A stretch of DNA of 64,000 nt from Streptosporangium sp040640155 (GCF_040640155.1 NZ_JBFABE010000034.1:16677-80676); one strand, 5' to 3'. Positions 8,924-17,648 are shown, counted from the stretch's first letter. A program made the numbers and translations. The notes: a model not told the origin generated them from the sequence alone.

Positions 8924-9874
8924 TCAGGGGGCCGGGAAGGGAGCCGGGAGAGGAGGAGCCGGGAGAGGAGCCGAAAGCGGCTCCTCGACCGGATCGGCGA
9001 CCGGATCGGCGCCGTCCTCGGCGAACCAGTCGCCCATCATCCGGAAGGTCTTCTCCGCGATCAGCCGCTGGCCCGCCGCGTTGGGGTGGAAGAAGTCCCA
9101 CTTGCTGACGTGGCCCAGCGTGAACCGCTGCGCGAACACCTCGCCCCCGTCGTACCGGCAGGCGGGGCCGTAGGCGGCGCAGACCCTGGCGAGCGCGGCG
9201 TTGTAGCCGGCGATCCTGGCGCGCACGCGGTCGCGGCGCGCCCGGTCGGCCGGCGACGTCGAGGTGGGCCGCGCCAGCATGGTGGGGCAGATCCGGCCCA
9301 CCGCCCAGAATCCGCGCGCCACCGTGCTGCCCTTGCCGATCCGCCAGAGCCGCCCGACGTCGGGGACGCTCGCCAGGAACACCCGGCCGCCGGGCCGTCC
9401 TGCCCGGAACGCCGCCAGGGCCTGGGCCATCCGGCTCTCGTAGAGGTCCACCGGGGTCATCAGCCGTTCCTCGCGCACGCAGGCGTCCTGGGCTCCGAGC
9501 AGGATCGTGACGTAGTCGGCCCCGCGGGAGATCGCCCGCGCCATCTGGCCCGCGAGGCCGGCGCTGGTGGAGCCGGGCACGGCGAGGTTCACGGTGCGCG
9601 GCGGGGTGCCGGAGCCGAGATCGCCGAGTCTCAGGTAGTGGCTGCGGACGCTCGGGTGGTCCCCCGTCGACCAGGAACGCGAGGCGCAGGGGACGTACCA
9701 GCCACAGGCGTTGAACCCCGCGCTGATGGAGTCGCCGAGCGCGGCCATGACCCTCGGCCGCCAGGCGTCGGCCGCCGAGGCGGGCCGGGTCACCTGAGCC
9801 GCCCCGGCGGGGGCGGCATGGACGATCATGAAGGCGGCCAATCCTGTGAGTGCTGTCACAGTCCTGCGAAGCAT
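8924..9874 (-). CDS. secreted SGNH/GDSL-family hydrolase
   Basis: 316 residues. The ATG at 9874 follows GGAGGT. A Sec signal peptide is clear (MLRRTVTALTGLAAFMIVHAAPAGAAQ). Block I is AALGDSISAGFNAC with the nucleophile serine, block III is the degenerate LLGAQDACV, and block V DFFHPNAAGQ supplies the Asp/His pair. The tail after about residue 295 is a Pro/Ala-rich repeat (APLPAPPLPAP). Likely an extracellular lipase or esterase. It is convergent with the response regulator gene. Confidence 0.88.
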   Translation of the reverse strand: MLRRTVTALTGLAAFMIVHAAPAGAAQVTRPASAADAWRPRVMAALGDSISAGFNACGWYVPCASRSWSTGDHPSVRSHYLRLGDLGSGTPPRTVNLAVPGSTSAGLAGQMARAISRGADYVTILLGAQDACVREERLMTPVDLYESRMAQALAAFRAGRPGGRVFLASVPDVGRLWRIGKGSTVARGFWAVGRICPTMLARPTSTSPADRARRDRVRARIAGYNAALARVCAAYGPACRYDGGEVFAQRFTLGHVSKWDFFHPNAAGQRLIAEKTFRMMGDWFAEDGADPVADPVEEPLSAPLPAPPLPAPFPAP

Positions 9875-10038
9875 GACACCTCCGCTGCGAGATCGCGTCT
9901 ACTTCGGATGTATCACCGCAGGTCGGAAAGGCAGACTCCGTTGACCGAGTGGCTTGGTTTTCTTGACACGGCGTGGCGGGTGTGCTGTGAGGCGATCAAC
10001 AGTCGAACACGTTCAGTTTCCCGCATAGAGTGGCGGGG

Positions 10039-11268
10039 GTGAGTGTAGCGCTCGGATCGACTCGTCCTCTCGTGGTGAGAACCACCCCCGTCGAGGACCC
10101 CGGCGACCTGTTCTCGCGGCTCCCCGAGGCCGCCCCCTACGCCTGGATGAGGCGCGGGGAGGGACTCGTCGCGTGGGGCGAGGCGGTCCGCCTGGCCGTC
10201 CCCCCCGGCCCCCGGCGGTTCGACTGGGCCCGCGACCGGCTCTCCGGCCTCTTCGGCGAGGCGCACGTCGACGACGACGTGACGGTCCCCGGCTCGGGAC
10301 CGGTCGCCTTCGGCTCGTTCACCTTCGACCCGGACGCGCGGGGGTCGCTCCTGGTCGTCCCCGAGACGATCCTGGCCCGCCGCGACGGCCGCGCCTGGCT
10401 GACCACCGTCGGCGAACGACGGCTCGACGCCGTCACCCCGTTCCGCGACCCGGGCAGGATCCGGTACGGGGACGGCAGCCTGACCGCGCCGGAGTGGCAG
10501 CACGCCGTGGCGCGCGCGGTCCGGCGGATCCGGTCGGGGCTGCTGGAGAAGACCGTCCTGGCCCGCGACCTGACCGCGCTCGCCGAGCGGGCGATCGACG
10601 TCCGCCTGCTGCTCACCCGGCTGGCCGCCCGCTACCCGGACTGCTACACCTTCTCCTGCGCGGGCCTGGTCGGCGCGACTCCCGAGTTGCTGGTCCGGCG
10701 CACCGGGGAGACGCTGGAGTCGCTGGTGCTGGCCGGCACGATCGCGCGGGGCAGCGGCCGGGCCGACGACATGGCGCGCGGCGCGGCCCTGTTCGCCTCG
10801 GAGAAGGACCGCCACGAGCACGCCTGCGCGGTCGCCTCGGTACGCGAGGCGCTGGAACCGCTCTGCGCCGAGCTGAAGATCCCCGAGGAGCCCGAGCTGC
10901 TGGTGCTCGCGAACGTCCAGCACCTGGCCAGCCCGGTCACCGGGCGGCTGCCCGGTGGGACCTCGGTGCTGGACGTGGTGGAGGCCATGCACCCGACCGC
11001 CGCCGTGGGCGGCACCCCGACCGGGGAGGCGCTCGGCGTCATCCGCGACCTGGAGGGCATGGACCGGGCCGGGTACGCGGGCCCGGTCGGCTGGATCGAC
11101 GCCCGGGGCGACGGCGAGTGGGGGATCGCGCTGCGCTGCGCGCAGATCGAGGGCGCCCGCGCCCGGCTGTTCGCCGGCTGCGGCATCATGGGCGACTCCG
11201 ACCCCGCCTCCGAGCTCGCCGAGGCCCAGGCGAAGCTGAGGGTGATGCAGTACGCCCTGGAGGGCTGA
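10039..11268 (+). CDS. menF: isochorismate synthase
   Basis: 409 residues. I place the start at the GTG at 10039 because a TAGAGT hexamer (10026-10031) ends 7 nt upstream, fitting a leaderless transcript; a GTG at 10030 would add three residues. The chorismate-binding fold is complete: LLEKTVLARDL, GATPELLVRR, LAGTIARG, SEKDRHEHACAVASVREAL, HPTAAVGGTPTGEAL, GYAGPVGWIDARGDGEW and the Mg-binding end FAGCGIMGDSDPASELAE. It converts chorismate to isochorismate for menaquinone; menD, menB and menE lie 23 kb away in the same window. A siderophore role is the alternative, but no other siderophore genes are visible. Confidence 0.9.
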   Translation: MSVALGSTRPLVVRTTPVEDPGDLFSRLPEAAPYAWMRRGEGLVAWGEAVRLAVPPGPRRFDWARDRLSGLFGEAHVDDDVTVPGSGPVAFGSFTFDPDARGSLLVVPETILARRDGRAWLTTVGERRLDAVTPFRDPGRIRYGDGSLTAPEWQHAVARAVRRIRSGLLEKTVLARDLTALAERAIDVRLLLTRLAARYPDCYTFSCAGLVGATPELLVRRTGETLESLVLAGTIARGSGRADDMARGAALFASEKDRHEHACAVASVREALEPLCAELKIPEEPELLVLANVQHLASPVTGRLPGGTSVLDVVEAMHPTAAVGGTPTGEALGVIRDLEGMDRAGYAGPVGWIDARGDGEWGIALRCAQIEGARARLFAGCGIMGDSDPASELAEAQAKLRVMQYALEG

Positions 11269-11544
11269 CCCCTCCCACGACCCGCCCGGACCCGCCCGAG
11301 ATCCCGCCGGGCCTCTCCCGCCCCTCCTGAATCCACGCCTCTCCGCGCCCTCCCGGCGCCCTCGAGGGGCGCCGGCACCGGGCCCGTGCCCGGAGGTCCG
11401 ACCCTGCCTGGCCGGGAACAGGAGAATAGGCGTACCCTCACAAGGGCAATACAACGGACATTTCAGGCAAGGAATGATCCTTCTTCTGGTTCATGTTCTC
11501 TCGTCGCCGCACGGCCGGGCGCGCTCGTCAGGGAGAGGAAGATC

Positions 11545-12099
11545 ATGACGTTACTGACCACCGACCGCCTCACGGTGCGTGACTGGAGTCCCGACGACTC
11601 CGGCGAGGCCCTGGCCATCTACGGGGTGCCCGAGGTCACCCGCTGGCTCTCCCCCGCGATGAACCGCCTGGAGGGCGAGGACGCCATGCGGGCCACCCTG
11701 GAGTCGTGGGCGGGCAGCCGCCAGACCCTGACACCCCCGCTGGGCCGCTGGGCGGTCGTCCGCAACTCCGACCAGCGCATCGTCGGCGGCCTGTCGCTGA
11801 GGTACCTCCCGCCCGACGAGGAGGACATCGAGATCGGCTGGCAGCTCGCCCCCGACGCCTGGGGGAACGGCTACGCCACCGAGGCGGGCCGCGCCCTGGC
11901 CGGGTGGGCGTTCTCCATCGGCGCCCACGAGCTCGTCGCGGTCGTGCGGGTGAACAACGAGCGCGGCGCCGGGGTGGCCAGGCGCATCGGCATGCAGTGG
12001 GCCGGGGAGACCGACAAGTACTACGAGACGCGCCTGAACGTGTACCGCCTGTGGCCCAGCGACCTCACCGCCGCCCAGGAAGACGCGCTCCGGCTCTGA
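11545..12099 (+). CDS. GNAT family N-acetyltransferase (RimJ/RimL-like)
   Basis: 184 residues. The start at 11545 follows GGGAGAGGAAG. The GNAT motif A is IGWQLAPDAWGNGYATEAGRA, with the acetyl-CoA pyrophosphate loop in WGNGYATEA. The opening LTTDRLTVRDWSPDD is typical of the RimJ/RimL acetyltransferase_3 family. The target (protein N-terminus or small molecule) is not deducible. Confidence 0.88.
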   Translation: MTLLTTDRLTVRDWSPDDSGEALAIYGVPEVTRWLSPAMNRLEGEDAMRATLESWAGSRQTLTPPLGRWAVVRNSDQRIVGGLSLRYLPPDEEDIEIGWQLAPDAWGNGYATEAGRALAGWAFSIGAHELVAVVRVNNERGAGVARRIGMQWAGETDKYYETRLNVYRLWPSDLTAAQEDALRL

Positions 12100-12273
12100 C
12101 CGGCGGCCCCGCCCGATCCCCTGATCAGGTGCCGGTCACCCGAAGCCTTCACCCCCAGCGGTCCGGCCGACCCCCGGCCGCTCTCAACGACCCGCGGGAA
12201 GCCCGCGTCCCGCGGAGACGATCCGCGTAGACCCGGCACCTCGCGAGAACGACCCGCGGGGACCCGGCACGCG

Positions 12274-12308
12274 ACGGGCCCGGGCCGGTCACACCGGCCC
12301 GGGCCCGT
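12274..12308. terminator. strong bidirectional hairpin between GNAT and DedA genes
   Basis: Perfect 16-bp arms (12274-12289 and 12293-12308) around a 3-nt CAC loop, placed between two convergent genes. Confidence 0.75.
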
Positions 12309-12388
12309 GGCCCCGCCCCGGCCGCCCCGGCCTCACCGGGGCCCGGCGAGGACGTGGGCGACGGCGGCTCCGGCCGCCCCTCACCCGG

Positions 12389-13024
12389 TCAGGCGTGGTG
12401 CCTGCCCTTGCGGCGGTCGGAGACCCTGACCACCACGAAGATGACGATCGCCAGGATCACGATGCCCAGCACCGCCTTCGAGACGATGCCCATGTACTGC
12501 TCGACCAGCTCCCACTGCTCGCCGAGCAGGTAGCCGGCCATCACGAAGACCGTGTTCCAGATGAGGCTGCCCATCGTGGTCAGGAGCGTGAAGATCGTGA
12601 TCGGCATCCGCTCGACCCCCGCCGGGATCGAGATGAGGCTGCGGAAGATGGGGATCATCCGCCCGAAGAAGACGGTCTTCTTGCCGTGCCGGGCGAACCA
12701 GGCCTCGGTCCTCTCGATGTCCGCGACGTTGATCAGGGGAAGCTTGGAGGCGATGGCCACCACGCGGTTGCGTCCCAGCAGCGCCCCGACCGCGTACAGC
12801 GCCAGCGCGCCGATCACCGACCCCAGCGTCGTCCAGACCACGACGTCGAACAGCCTCATGTCCCCCTGGCTCGCGGTGAACCCGGCCAGCGGCAGGATCA
12901 CCTCGCTCGGCAGGGGCGGGAACAGGTTCTCGAGCGCGATGGCCAGACCTGCCCCCGGCGCGCCCAGGGTTTCCATAAGGCTGATCGCCCAGCCGGCGAT
13001 CCCGTCGGGATTCGGTGAACTCAT
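12389..13024 (-). CDS. DedA family membrane protein
   Basis: 211 residues. The ATG at 13024 has no Shine-Dalgarno site but a TAGCCT hexamer ends 7 nt upstream, suggesting a leaderless transcript. The DedA/VTT signature is present: ENLFPPLPSEVILPLAGF at the N-terminus and FFGRMIPIFRSLISIPAGV centrally, plus four to five membrane helices. DedA proteins are membrane lipid flippase or transport-like proteins; the specific substrate is not known here. A CRP-like palindrome lies about 265 bp upstream. Confidence 0.9.
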   Translation of the reverse strand: MSSPNPDGIAGWAISLMETLGAPGAGLAIALENLFPPLPSEVILPLAGFTASQGDMRLFDVVVWTTLGSVIGALALYAVGALLGRNRVVAIASKLPLINVADIERTEAWFARHGKKTVFFGRMIPIFRSLISIPAGVERMPITIFTLLTTMGSLIWNTVFVMAGYLLGEQWELVEQYMGIVSKAVLGIVILAIVIFVVVRVSDRRKGRHHA

Positions 13025-13287
13025 GGGGACAAGGCTACGGAGAGCACGGGTACGGCGTGGATGAGGAACGCGCCCGACCCGGCCTGACGCCCGCCGCAGG
13101 CCATCGGCTGCGGAAAACCGCACCCCCCGCCGCCGGGCCCGCCACGGCCCGGCACTTTCTCGCGTTTCCGCACGTCAGGCTGCTTTTCGGCGATCCCGGC
13201 GGGCGCCGTGGAGGGCCGCGCCTCCCCTCGCGGCGGCCGGGAAAGGGCGGATTCACCCGCCGATCCGCGCCGTCACCCCCGGTCAAC

Positions 13288-13303
13288 TGTGACCTATCCC
13301 ACA
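13288..13303 (-). promoter_or_regulatory. CRP-like palindrome upstream of dedA
   Basis: On the minus strand it reads TGTGGGATAGGTCACA, one mismatch from TGTGA-N6-TCACA. A nearly identical site lies at 42108-42123 (14 of 16 bases the same). The intervening sequence to dedA (13025-13287) contains no gene that I can support. Confidence 0.45.
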
Positions 13304-13351
13304 TTGACGTCGCGCCGGGCACGCCTTCCGGAGGCGCCTCACCGCCCCGTC

Positions 13352-13981
13352 TCAGGTGGACGCGAGGTGGACCGCCTCGCCCGGCTCGACCCCGGCCCGC
13401 CCGGCCGTCAGGGTGGCGATCCAGCCGGGAAAGACCGGAAGGTCCCGCTCGCGCACGGCGACGCGGAAACCGACCTCGGCGCCGTAGAGGACCTCCCTGA
13501 TCTCGTACGGGGAGGCACGCAGATCGTTCTCCAGCCGTCCGGCCCGGACGTGGTCCACGGTCACGGTCATCACCCGGGCGGGCACCATCTCGACCAGCGG
13601 CGCCACGTCCAGCGTCTTGCCGACCGACGAACCGTAGGCGCGGACCAGGCCGCCCGCGCCGAGCTTCACCCCGCCGAAGTGGCGGGTCACCACCGCCACC
13701 GCGTCGGCCACTCCCCGGCGCAGCAGGGTCTCCAGCATCGGGGTCCCGGCGGTGCCGCCCGGCTCGCCGTCGTCGTCGGCCCGCTGGACGCCCCGGTCAC
13801 CGCCGATCACGTACGCCGAGCAGTTGTGGGTGGCGTCGCCGTGCAGCCGTCTGCGCCCGGCGACGAACTCCCTGGCCGCCTCCTCGGAGGCGGCCGGGCC
13901 GACCGCGCACAGGAAACGGGACCGCTTGATCTCGATCTCGTGTTCCACGGTCCCGCGCGGAGTCAGGTACGGTTCGGGCAC
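13352..13981 (-). CDS. YigZ/IMPACT family protein (UPF0029)
   Basis: 209 residues from a GTG at 13981. A TACCCT hexamer ends 6 nt before it, again leaderless-looking. The family signature is present: IKRSRFLCAVGPAASEEAA, HNCSAYVIG, DDDGEPGGTAGTPML, then VTRHFGGVKLGAGGLVRAY. YigZ proteins have two ferredoxin-like domains and may act on the ribosome or nucleic acids; the molecular role is uncertain. Longer in-frame extensions upstream are low-complexity and were not used. Confidence 0.9.
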   Translation of the reverse strand: MPEPYLTPRGTVEHEIEIKRSRFLCAVGPAASEEAAREFVAGRRRLHGDATHNCSAYVIGGDRGVQRADDDGEPGGTAGTPMLETLLRRGVADAVAVVTRHFGGVKLGAGGLVRAYGSSVGKTLDVAPLVEMVPARVMTVTVDHVRAGRLENDLRASPYEIREVLYGAEVGFRVAVRERDLPVFPGWIATLTAGRAGVEPGEAVHLAST

Positions 13982-14200
13982 CCGGCCAGGGTACCGACGA
14001 GCTCCGGACCGGGCACGGAGCGGCCACCCCGGCCGCGGGACCACCGGCCCTCGGCCGCGTCCCGCCGCGGAGCCGTCGCCCCGCCGTGGAACCACCGGGT
14101 CGCGACCTCGCCCCGCCGTCGAGTCACTCCAGCGGGGAACCACCCCGTCGTGGAACCGCCCCTCCGTGACGTCGTCCCGTCATGGAGCCGTTCCTCCGGA

Positions 14201-14217
14201 ATACCCCGTAGGGGTAT
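14201..14217. promoter_or_regulatory. CsoR-type copper operator overlapping a -10 element
   Basis: ATACCCCGTAGGGGTAT is a perfect 7-3-7 palindrome of the kind bound by the Cu(I)-sensing CsoR repressors of actinobacteria. A TATACC -10 candidate begins inside it (14215-14220) and the next genes downstream are 14280 and 14399. Binding is inferred from sequence similarity only. Confidence 0.6.
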
Positions 14218-14279
14218 ACCGTTGCTGCCGGTGGACATCCCGCGGGCCCTTCCGCGGGGATCGAGCGAGGGAGGCATCG

Positions 14280-14402
14280 ATGTCACACACCGCACCGGGG
14301 ACCGCCGGGACAGGGACCGGCGACCACCCGGTCCCGCCCGTGGCCGCGACGGCACCACGGATGACGGCCGTTCGTCACCGGCGTTCAGGGAGGCCGTCGT
14401 GA
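14280..14402 (+). CDS. small protein, 40 residues, coupled to the DUF4396 gene
   Basis: The ATG at 14280 follows GAGGGAGG by 5 nt, one of the best ribosome sites in the window. The 40-codon frame ends in a TGA that overlaps the next start as GTGA (14399-14402). The peptide is Thr/Pro/Arg-rich (MSHTAPGTAGTGTGDH at its N-terminus) with no membrane helix and no recognised family. It could be a leader peptide that couples translation of the DUF4396 gene, a small copper-responsive protein, or a chance frame. It lies 60 nt after the CsoR-like box. Confidence 0.45.
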   Translation: MSHTAPGTAGTGTGDHPVPPVAATAPRMTAVRHRRSGRPS

Positions 14403-14977
14403 ACCCCGGGCGGCACGTCCACGACCCCGGCCACCGGCACGACACCGGTCACGATCGTCACCACGGTGCCGACGTCACGGCGACAGGGCGGGCGACAGTG
14501 CGGACGACGGAGCGGACGTCGTGGCGGGCGGCGGCGCGGGCGACCCTGCACTGCCTGACCGGCTGCGCGATCGGTGAGGTGCTGGGCATGGTCATCGGCA
14601 CCGCGCTGGGCTGGCCCGCGTGGCCGACCGTGATCCTGGCTGTCGCGCTGGCGTTCGTCTTCGGCTACGCCCTGACGATGCGGGGCGTGCTGCGCGCGGG
14701 AGTGGACTTCCGGACGGCGCTGACGGTGGCGCTGGCGGCGGACACCGTGTCGATCGCGGTGATGGAGATCCTGGACAACGCCGTGATGCTGGCGGTTCCC
14801 GGCGCGATGGACGCCGGCCTGGGCAGCGGGGTGTTCTGGGCCTCGCTGGCGTTCGCCCTGGCGGTGGCGTTCGTGCTGACCACCCCCGTCAACCGGTGGC
14901 TGATCTCGCGCGGCAGGGGTCACGCGGTCGTCCACCGCTACCACCACGGTCACGGACCCGAGGGAACGCGCCCGTGA
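14399..14977 (+). CDS. DUF4396 membrane protein with histidine-rich N-terminus
   Basis: 192 residues from a GTG at 14399 behind AGGGAGG. The first 30 residues hold nine histidines (NPGRHVHDPGHRHDTGHDRH), which suggests metal binding. The rest is a DUF4396-type membrane domain with four helices (TLHCLTGCAIGEVLGMVIG; TVILAVALAFVFGYALTM; FRTALTVALAADTVSIAVME; SLAFALAVAFVLTTPVN). DUF4396 proteins often sit with copper-handling genes, consistent with the upstream CsoR-like operator; a role in copper transport or tolerance is my inference. Another histidine cluster closes the protein (HRYHHGHGPE). Confidence 0.8.
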   Translation: MNPGRHVHDPGHRHDTGHDRHHGADVTATGRATVRTTERTSWRAAARATLHCLTGCAIGEVLGMVIGTALGWPAWPTVILAVALAFVFGYALTMRGVLRAGVDFRTALTVALAADTVSIAVMEILDNAVMLAVPGAMDAGLGSGVFWASLAFALAVAFVLTTPVNRWLISRGRGHAVVHRYHHGHGPEGTRP

Positions 14978-15050
14978 CCGGGTGACCGGGTGACCAGGGC
15001 GACGACCGGGTGGGCTCCGCGTCGACGACGTCGCCGGGGACGCTCTCCGC

Positions 15051-15128
15051 GAGCTCCGCGAGCCCGGCGAGCTCCGCGAGCCCGGCGAGCTCCGCGAGCC
15101 CGGCGAGCTCCGCGAGCCCGGCGAGCCC
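15051..15128. repeat. 18-bp tandem repeat, four copies plus a partial one
   Basis: The unit GAGCTCCGCGAGCCCGGC repeats without change from 15051 to 15122 and then partially. It lies between the convergent DUF4396 and sigma-fusion genes (gap 14978-15176). Confidence 0.85.
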
Positions 15129-15176
15129 GGTCAGGCCTGACGGTCCGCCACCGGACGTCCGGCGGGCGGCCGACGG

Positions 15177-17144
15177 TCAGCGGGCCGCCTGGAAGGCGCG
15201 GCCCGCCCGGGTCGCGGTCCCGTCCGCGCGGAACAGGCCGCTGCCCGGCTCGGTCTCCGAGGAGGGCAGCCCGAACCAGGCGTAGCGCCGCACGTACGGC
15301 AGGGTGGCCAGCATCCTGGTGGAGGCCGTGACGAACGCGGCCTGCCGGGCGTCGTCGGCGTAGCGGGTCCCGTTCGAGAAGTCGATCAGGGCGTACTCGG
15401 TGAGCCAGATCGGCTTGCGGTAGCGCTCGTACACCGCCTGGAGGTACGACCTGAGCTGCCCGACCGCGGCCTCGGTGCGGAAGTCGGCGCCGTACCAGTG
15501 CAGCGCGACGAAGTCGACCCGGTAGCCCCGCTCGGCGGCGCCGGACATGAAGCGGTCCAGCCAGCCACCGGGGGTGTCGGCGCCGAACGCCACCGACGGG
15601 CTGCCGAGCACCCGCCCGGCGGACATGAGCTTCGGCCAGAGCGAGAGCGCCTCCTCCACGGTCATGTTCGCCTGCGCGGGCAGGTCGGGCTCGTTGAAGG
15701 CCAGCAGGTACGGCCCCGCCTTCCTGGCCTGGGCGAGGTTGCCGGGGGTGACGCTGCCCGGTCCCCAGATCATCGGGACGAACTCGCCCCTCGCGGCACC
15801 GCCGACCCCCTCGGGGCGGGTGGACCAGTTGTAGTACCAGCCGGCCCCGGAGGCGGCGAGCGCCGCGCCGAGGCCGGGCATCCTCCACACGCCGACGCCC
15901 TTCCTGGTGGAGGACACCACGGCCGGGGGCGAGGAGGGCCGGGGCGGCCGGGTGGCCCGGCTCCGCCCGGTGGACGGCGACGGGGAGAGCCGGGGGGTGG
16001 CGCGTGCCGACGGCGTCCGTACCGGAGGTTCCGGGGACGCCGGCGGGGCCGACGTGGCCGCCGCGGTCGAGATGGCCGTACGGACCGGTTCCGCACGGGG
16101 CGGTACGGGCGGCGGCGCGGCGTCGGGGGCGACCAGGCGGCCGACCACCAGCAGGGCCACGACGACGACGGCCGCCGCCCCGCCGAGCACGGCGGCCGGA
16201 CCCGAGGGGAGCTGGGACGCCAGGCCGTGCCGGCCGGTGGACTCCACGGCCTGGGACACGTGCGAGCCGTGCGCGGCGGAGGCGTGCGAGGAGCCCCAGG
16301 ACGTGGCGTGCGCCACCGTCTCGGCGGCGGGGGGAACGGCCTGGAGGTGGTGCAGGGCGAAACCGGCCGGCAACGGCAGCAACGGCAGCCCGGCGAGGAG
16401 GCGGTCGATGGGCAGCAGGCCCGCGGTACGTCCCCGGCACGGGTCGCAGTCGCGGACGTGCCGGGCGAAGCGCTTGCGCCACAGCGGGCTGGGCACCCCG
16501 TTCCAGTTCGCCGCCAGGGCGCGCAGCCCCGCGCAGCCGGAGTCGGCGCGCAGCGCCCGCACGATGGTCCGGGCGGCCTGTACCTGCTCCTTCATCCGCT
16601 GGACGCGCACGGCCGCGTGCCGGCCGGACAGGCCGAGCGCCCCGGCGAGCTCGGCGCGGCCCAGTTCCCCCGTCTCCTCCAGCCACCACAGCGCGAGCAG
16701 CGTCTGGTCGTCGCCGTCCAGCCAGCGGGTGGCCTCGGCCACCTCGCGGCGCTGGTCGGTGAGGCCGAGCCGCAGGATGGTCACGGCGGCGAAGTCCGAC
16801 GCCGGGTCGGGCACCTCCTCGGCGGACTCCAGGTCGGCCCTGCGGTGCTGGGCGGCCCTGCGGTTCTGCTCGTGGTCGCGCACCTGGCGCACCGCGATGG
16901 CCACCAGCCAGGACCGGTACGCCCCCACGTCCCGCAGGCCGGGCAGGGAGCGCACCACCCGCAGCAGCGTCTCCTGGACCACGTCGTCGACGTCGCCGTG
17001 GCCGTGGCCGTTCAACGCCCGCCCGACGATGTTGTAGACGAGCGGGAGGGAGCCGGCGACCAGGGCGTCCAGTGCCCGCCGGTCCCCGGCGCGCGCCGCG
17101 GCCACCATCCCCGTGTCGGGTCCGTCCCTGCCGGTCTCCGGCAT
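15177..17144 (-). CDS. ECF sigma factor fused to zinc-finger, membrane helix and extracellular glycosidase-like domain
   Basis: 655 residues from the ATG at 17144, preferred because GGAGG lies 8 nt upstream (an ATG at 17174 would add ten residues). Residues about 30-95 are sigma-70 region 2 (DVDDVVQETLLRVVRSLPGL, AYRSWLVAIAVRQVRDHEQ). Residues 140-195 are a region-4 helix-turn-helix (LGRAELAGALGLSGRHAAVR). A zinc-binding H-x3-C-x2-C (HVRDCDPC, His229, Cys233, Cys236), as in ZAS anti-sigma domains, comes next. A single membrane helix lies near 317-338 and a Pro/Thr/Ser-rich linker near 340-415. The remainder is a GH128/Asl1-like glycosidase with acids in AFNEPDLP (Glu485) and WLTEYALI (Glu583). 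The polypeptide thus joins sigma factor, anti-sigma-like module and outer-surface carbohydrate domain. It is divergent from the secreted protein at 17649. Confidence 0.88.
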   Translation of the reverse strand: MPETGRDGPDTGMVAAARAGDRRALDALVAGSLPLVYNIVGRALNGHGHGDVDDVVQETLLRVVRSLPGLRDVGAYRSWLVAIAVRQVRDHEQNRRAAQHRRADLESAEEVPDPASDFAAVTILRLGLTDQRREVAEATRWLDGDDQTLLALWWLEETGELGRAELAGALGLSGRHAAVRVQRMKEQVQAARTIVRALRADSGCAGLRALAANWNGVPSPLWRKRFARHVRDCDPCRGRTAGLLPIDRLLAGLPLLPLPAGFALHHLQAVPPAAETVAHATSWGSSHASAAHGSHVSQAVESTGRHGLASQLPSGPAAVLGGAAAVVVVALLVVGRLVAPDAAPPPVPPRAEPVRTAISTAAATSAPPASPEPPVRTPSARATPRLSPSPSTGRSRATRPPRPSSPPAVVSSTRKGVGVWRMPGLGAALAASGAGWYYNWSTRPEGVGGAARGEFVPMIWGPGSVTPGNLAQARKAGPYLLAFNEPDLPAQANMTVEEALSLWPKLMSAGRVLGSPSVAFGADTPGGWLDRFMSGAAERGYRVDFVALHWYGADFRTEAAVGQLRSYLQAVYERYRKPIWLTEYALIDFSNGTRYADDARQAAFVTASTRMLATLPYVRRYAWFGLPSSETEPGSGLFRADGTATRAGRAFQAAR

Positions 17145-17648
17145 CACACCCCCGCCTCCGTTCCCGTTCGCCATCCGTCGCCCGCCACCGCCACCGCCAC
17201 CGTCTCCGTCTCCGTCGCCCGCCGTCCGTCACCGTCGTCCGTCACCGTCGCGGAGACCTGCGCCCCCGCACGAAGGCCGGCGCCCTCTACGGAGACCGGC
17301 GGCGGGGCGGCCGGACAACAAGAATCCAGGCATCTTTCTTTTTTCTCTGCGATCTCCGCTTTTTTCGTTATCGCCCCCCCGGGCCCGCGGTCTCCACTGC
17401 AGGAGCGGAACGCGCCCGGCTCCCGCCGGGCGTGACGACGGGAAGGTTCGCGGCGATGACACCCTCACCCGGCGCGACCGGCCGCTCCCGCACGGGACGT
17501 CACCGGCCGTGGGTCACCGCCCGCACCGGCACGGGACATCCCGGTCACCACAGAAGAGCACAAAGCACGCATAAGACTACAGATCACCACAGGGCACTAC
17601 AGGGCATTACGTCCATCGCCATCCGATCCCCTAAGGACCTTCATCCAC
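17145..17648. other. divergent intergenic region with simple repeats
   Basis: About 500 bp between the sigma-fusion gene and the DUF1996 gene. Positions 17176-17232 are a CACCGC/CCGTCT-type simple repeat. The stretch 17330-17370 is unusually T-rich and 17560-17640 is AT-richer than its surroundings, so promoters probably lie there, but I cannot fix one. No gene is supported. Confidence 0.5.

Noticed and set aside
15051..15128. Possible CRISPR array at the 18-bp repeat
   Set aside because: Units are directly adjacent with no spacers and no cas genes are present; it is a plain tandem repeat. The same holds for 30501-30735.
14950..17232. A 760-codon minus-strand frame overlapping the sigma fusion in another phase
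   Set aside because: Its product is an Arg/Gly/Ala repeat with no domain; the alternative frame encodes sigma, zinc-finger and glycosidase motifs.
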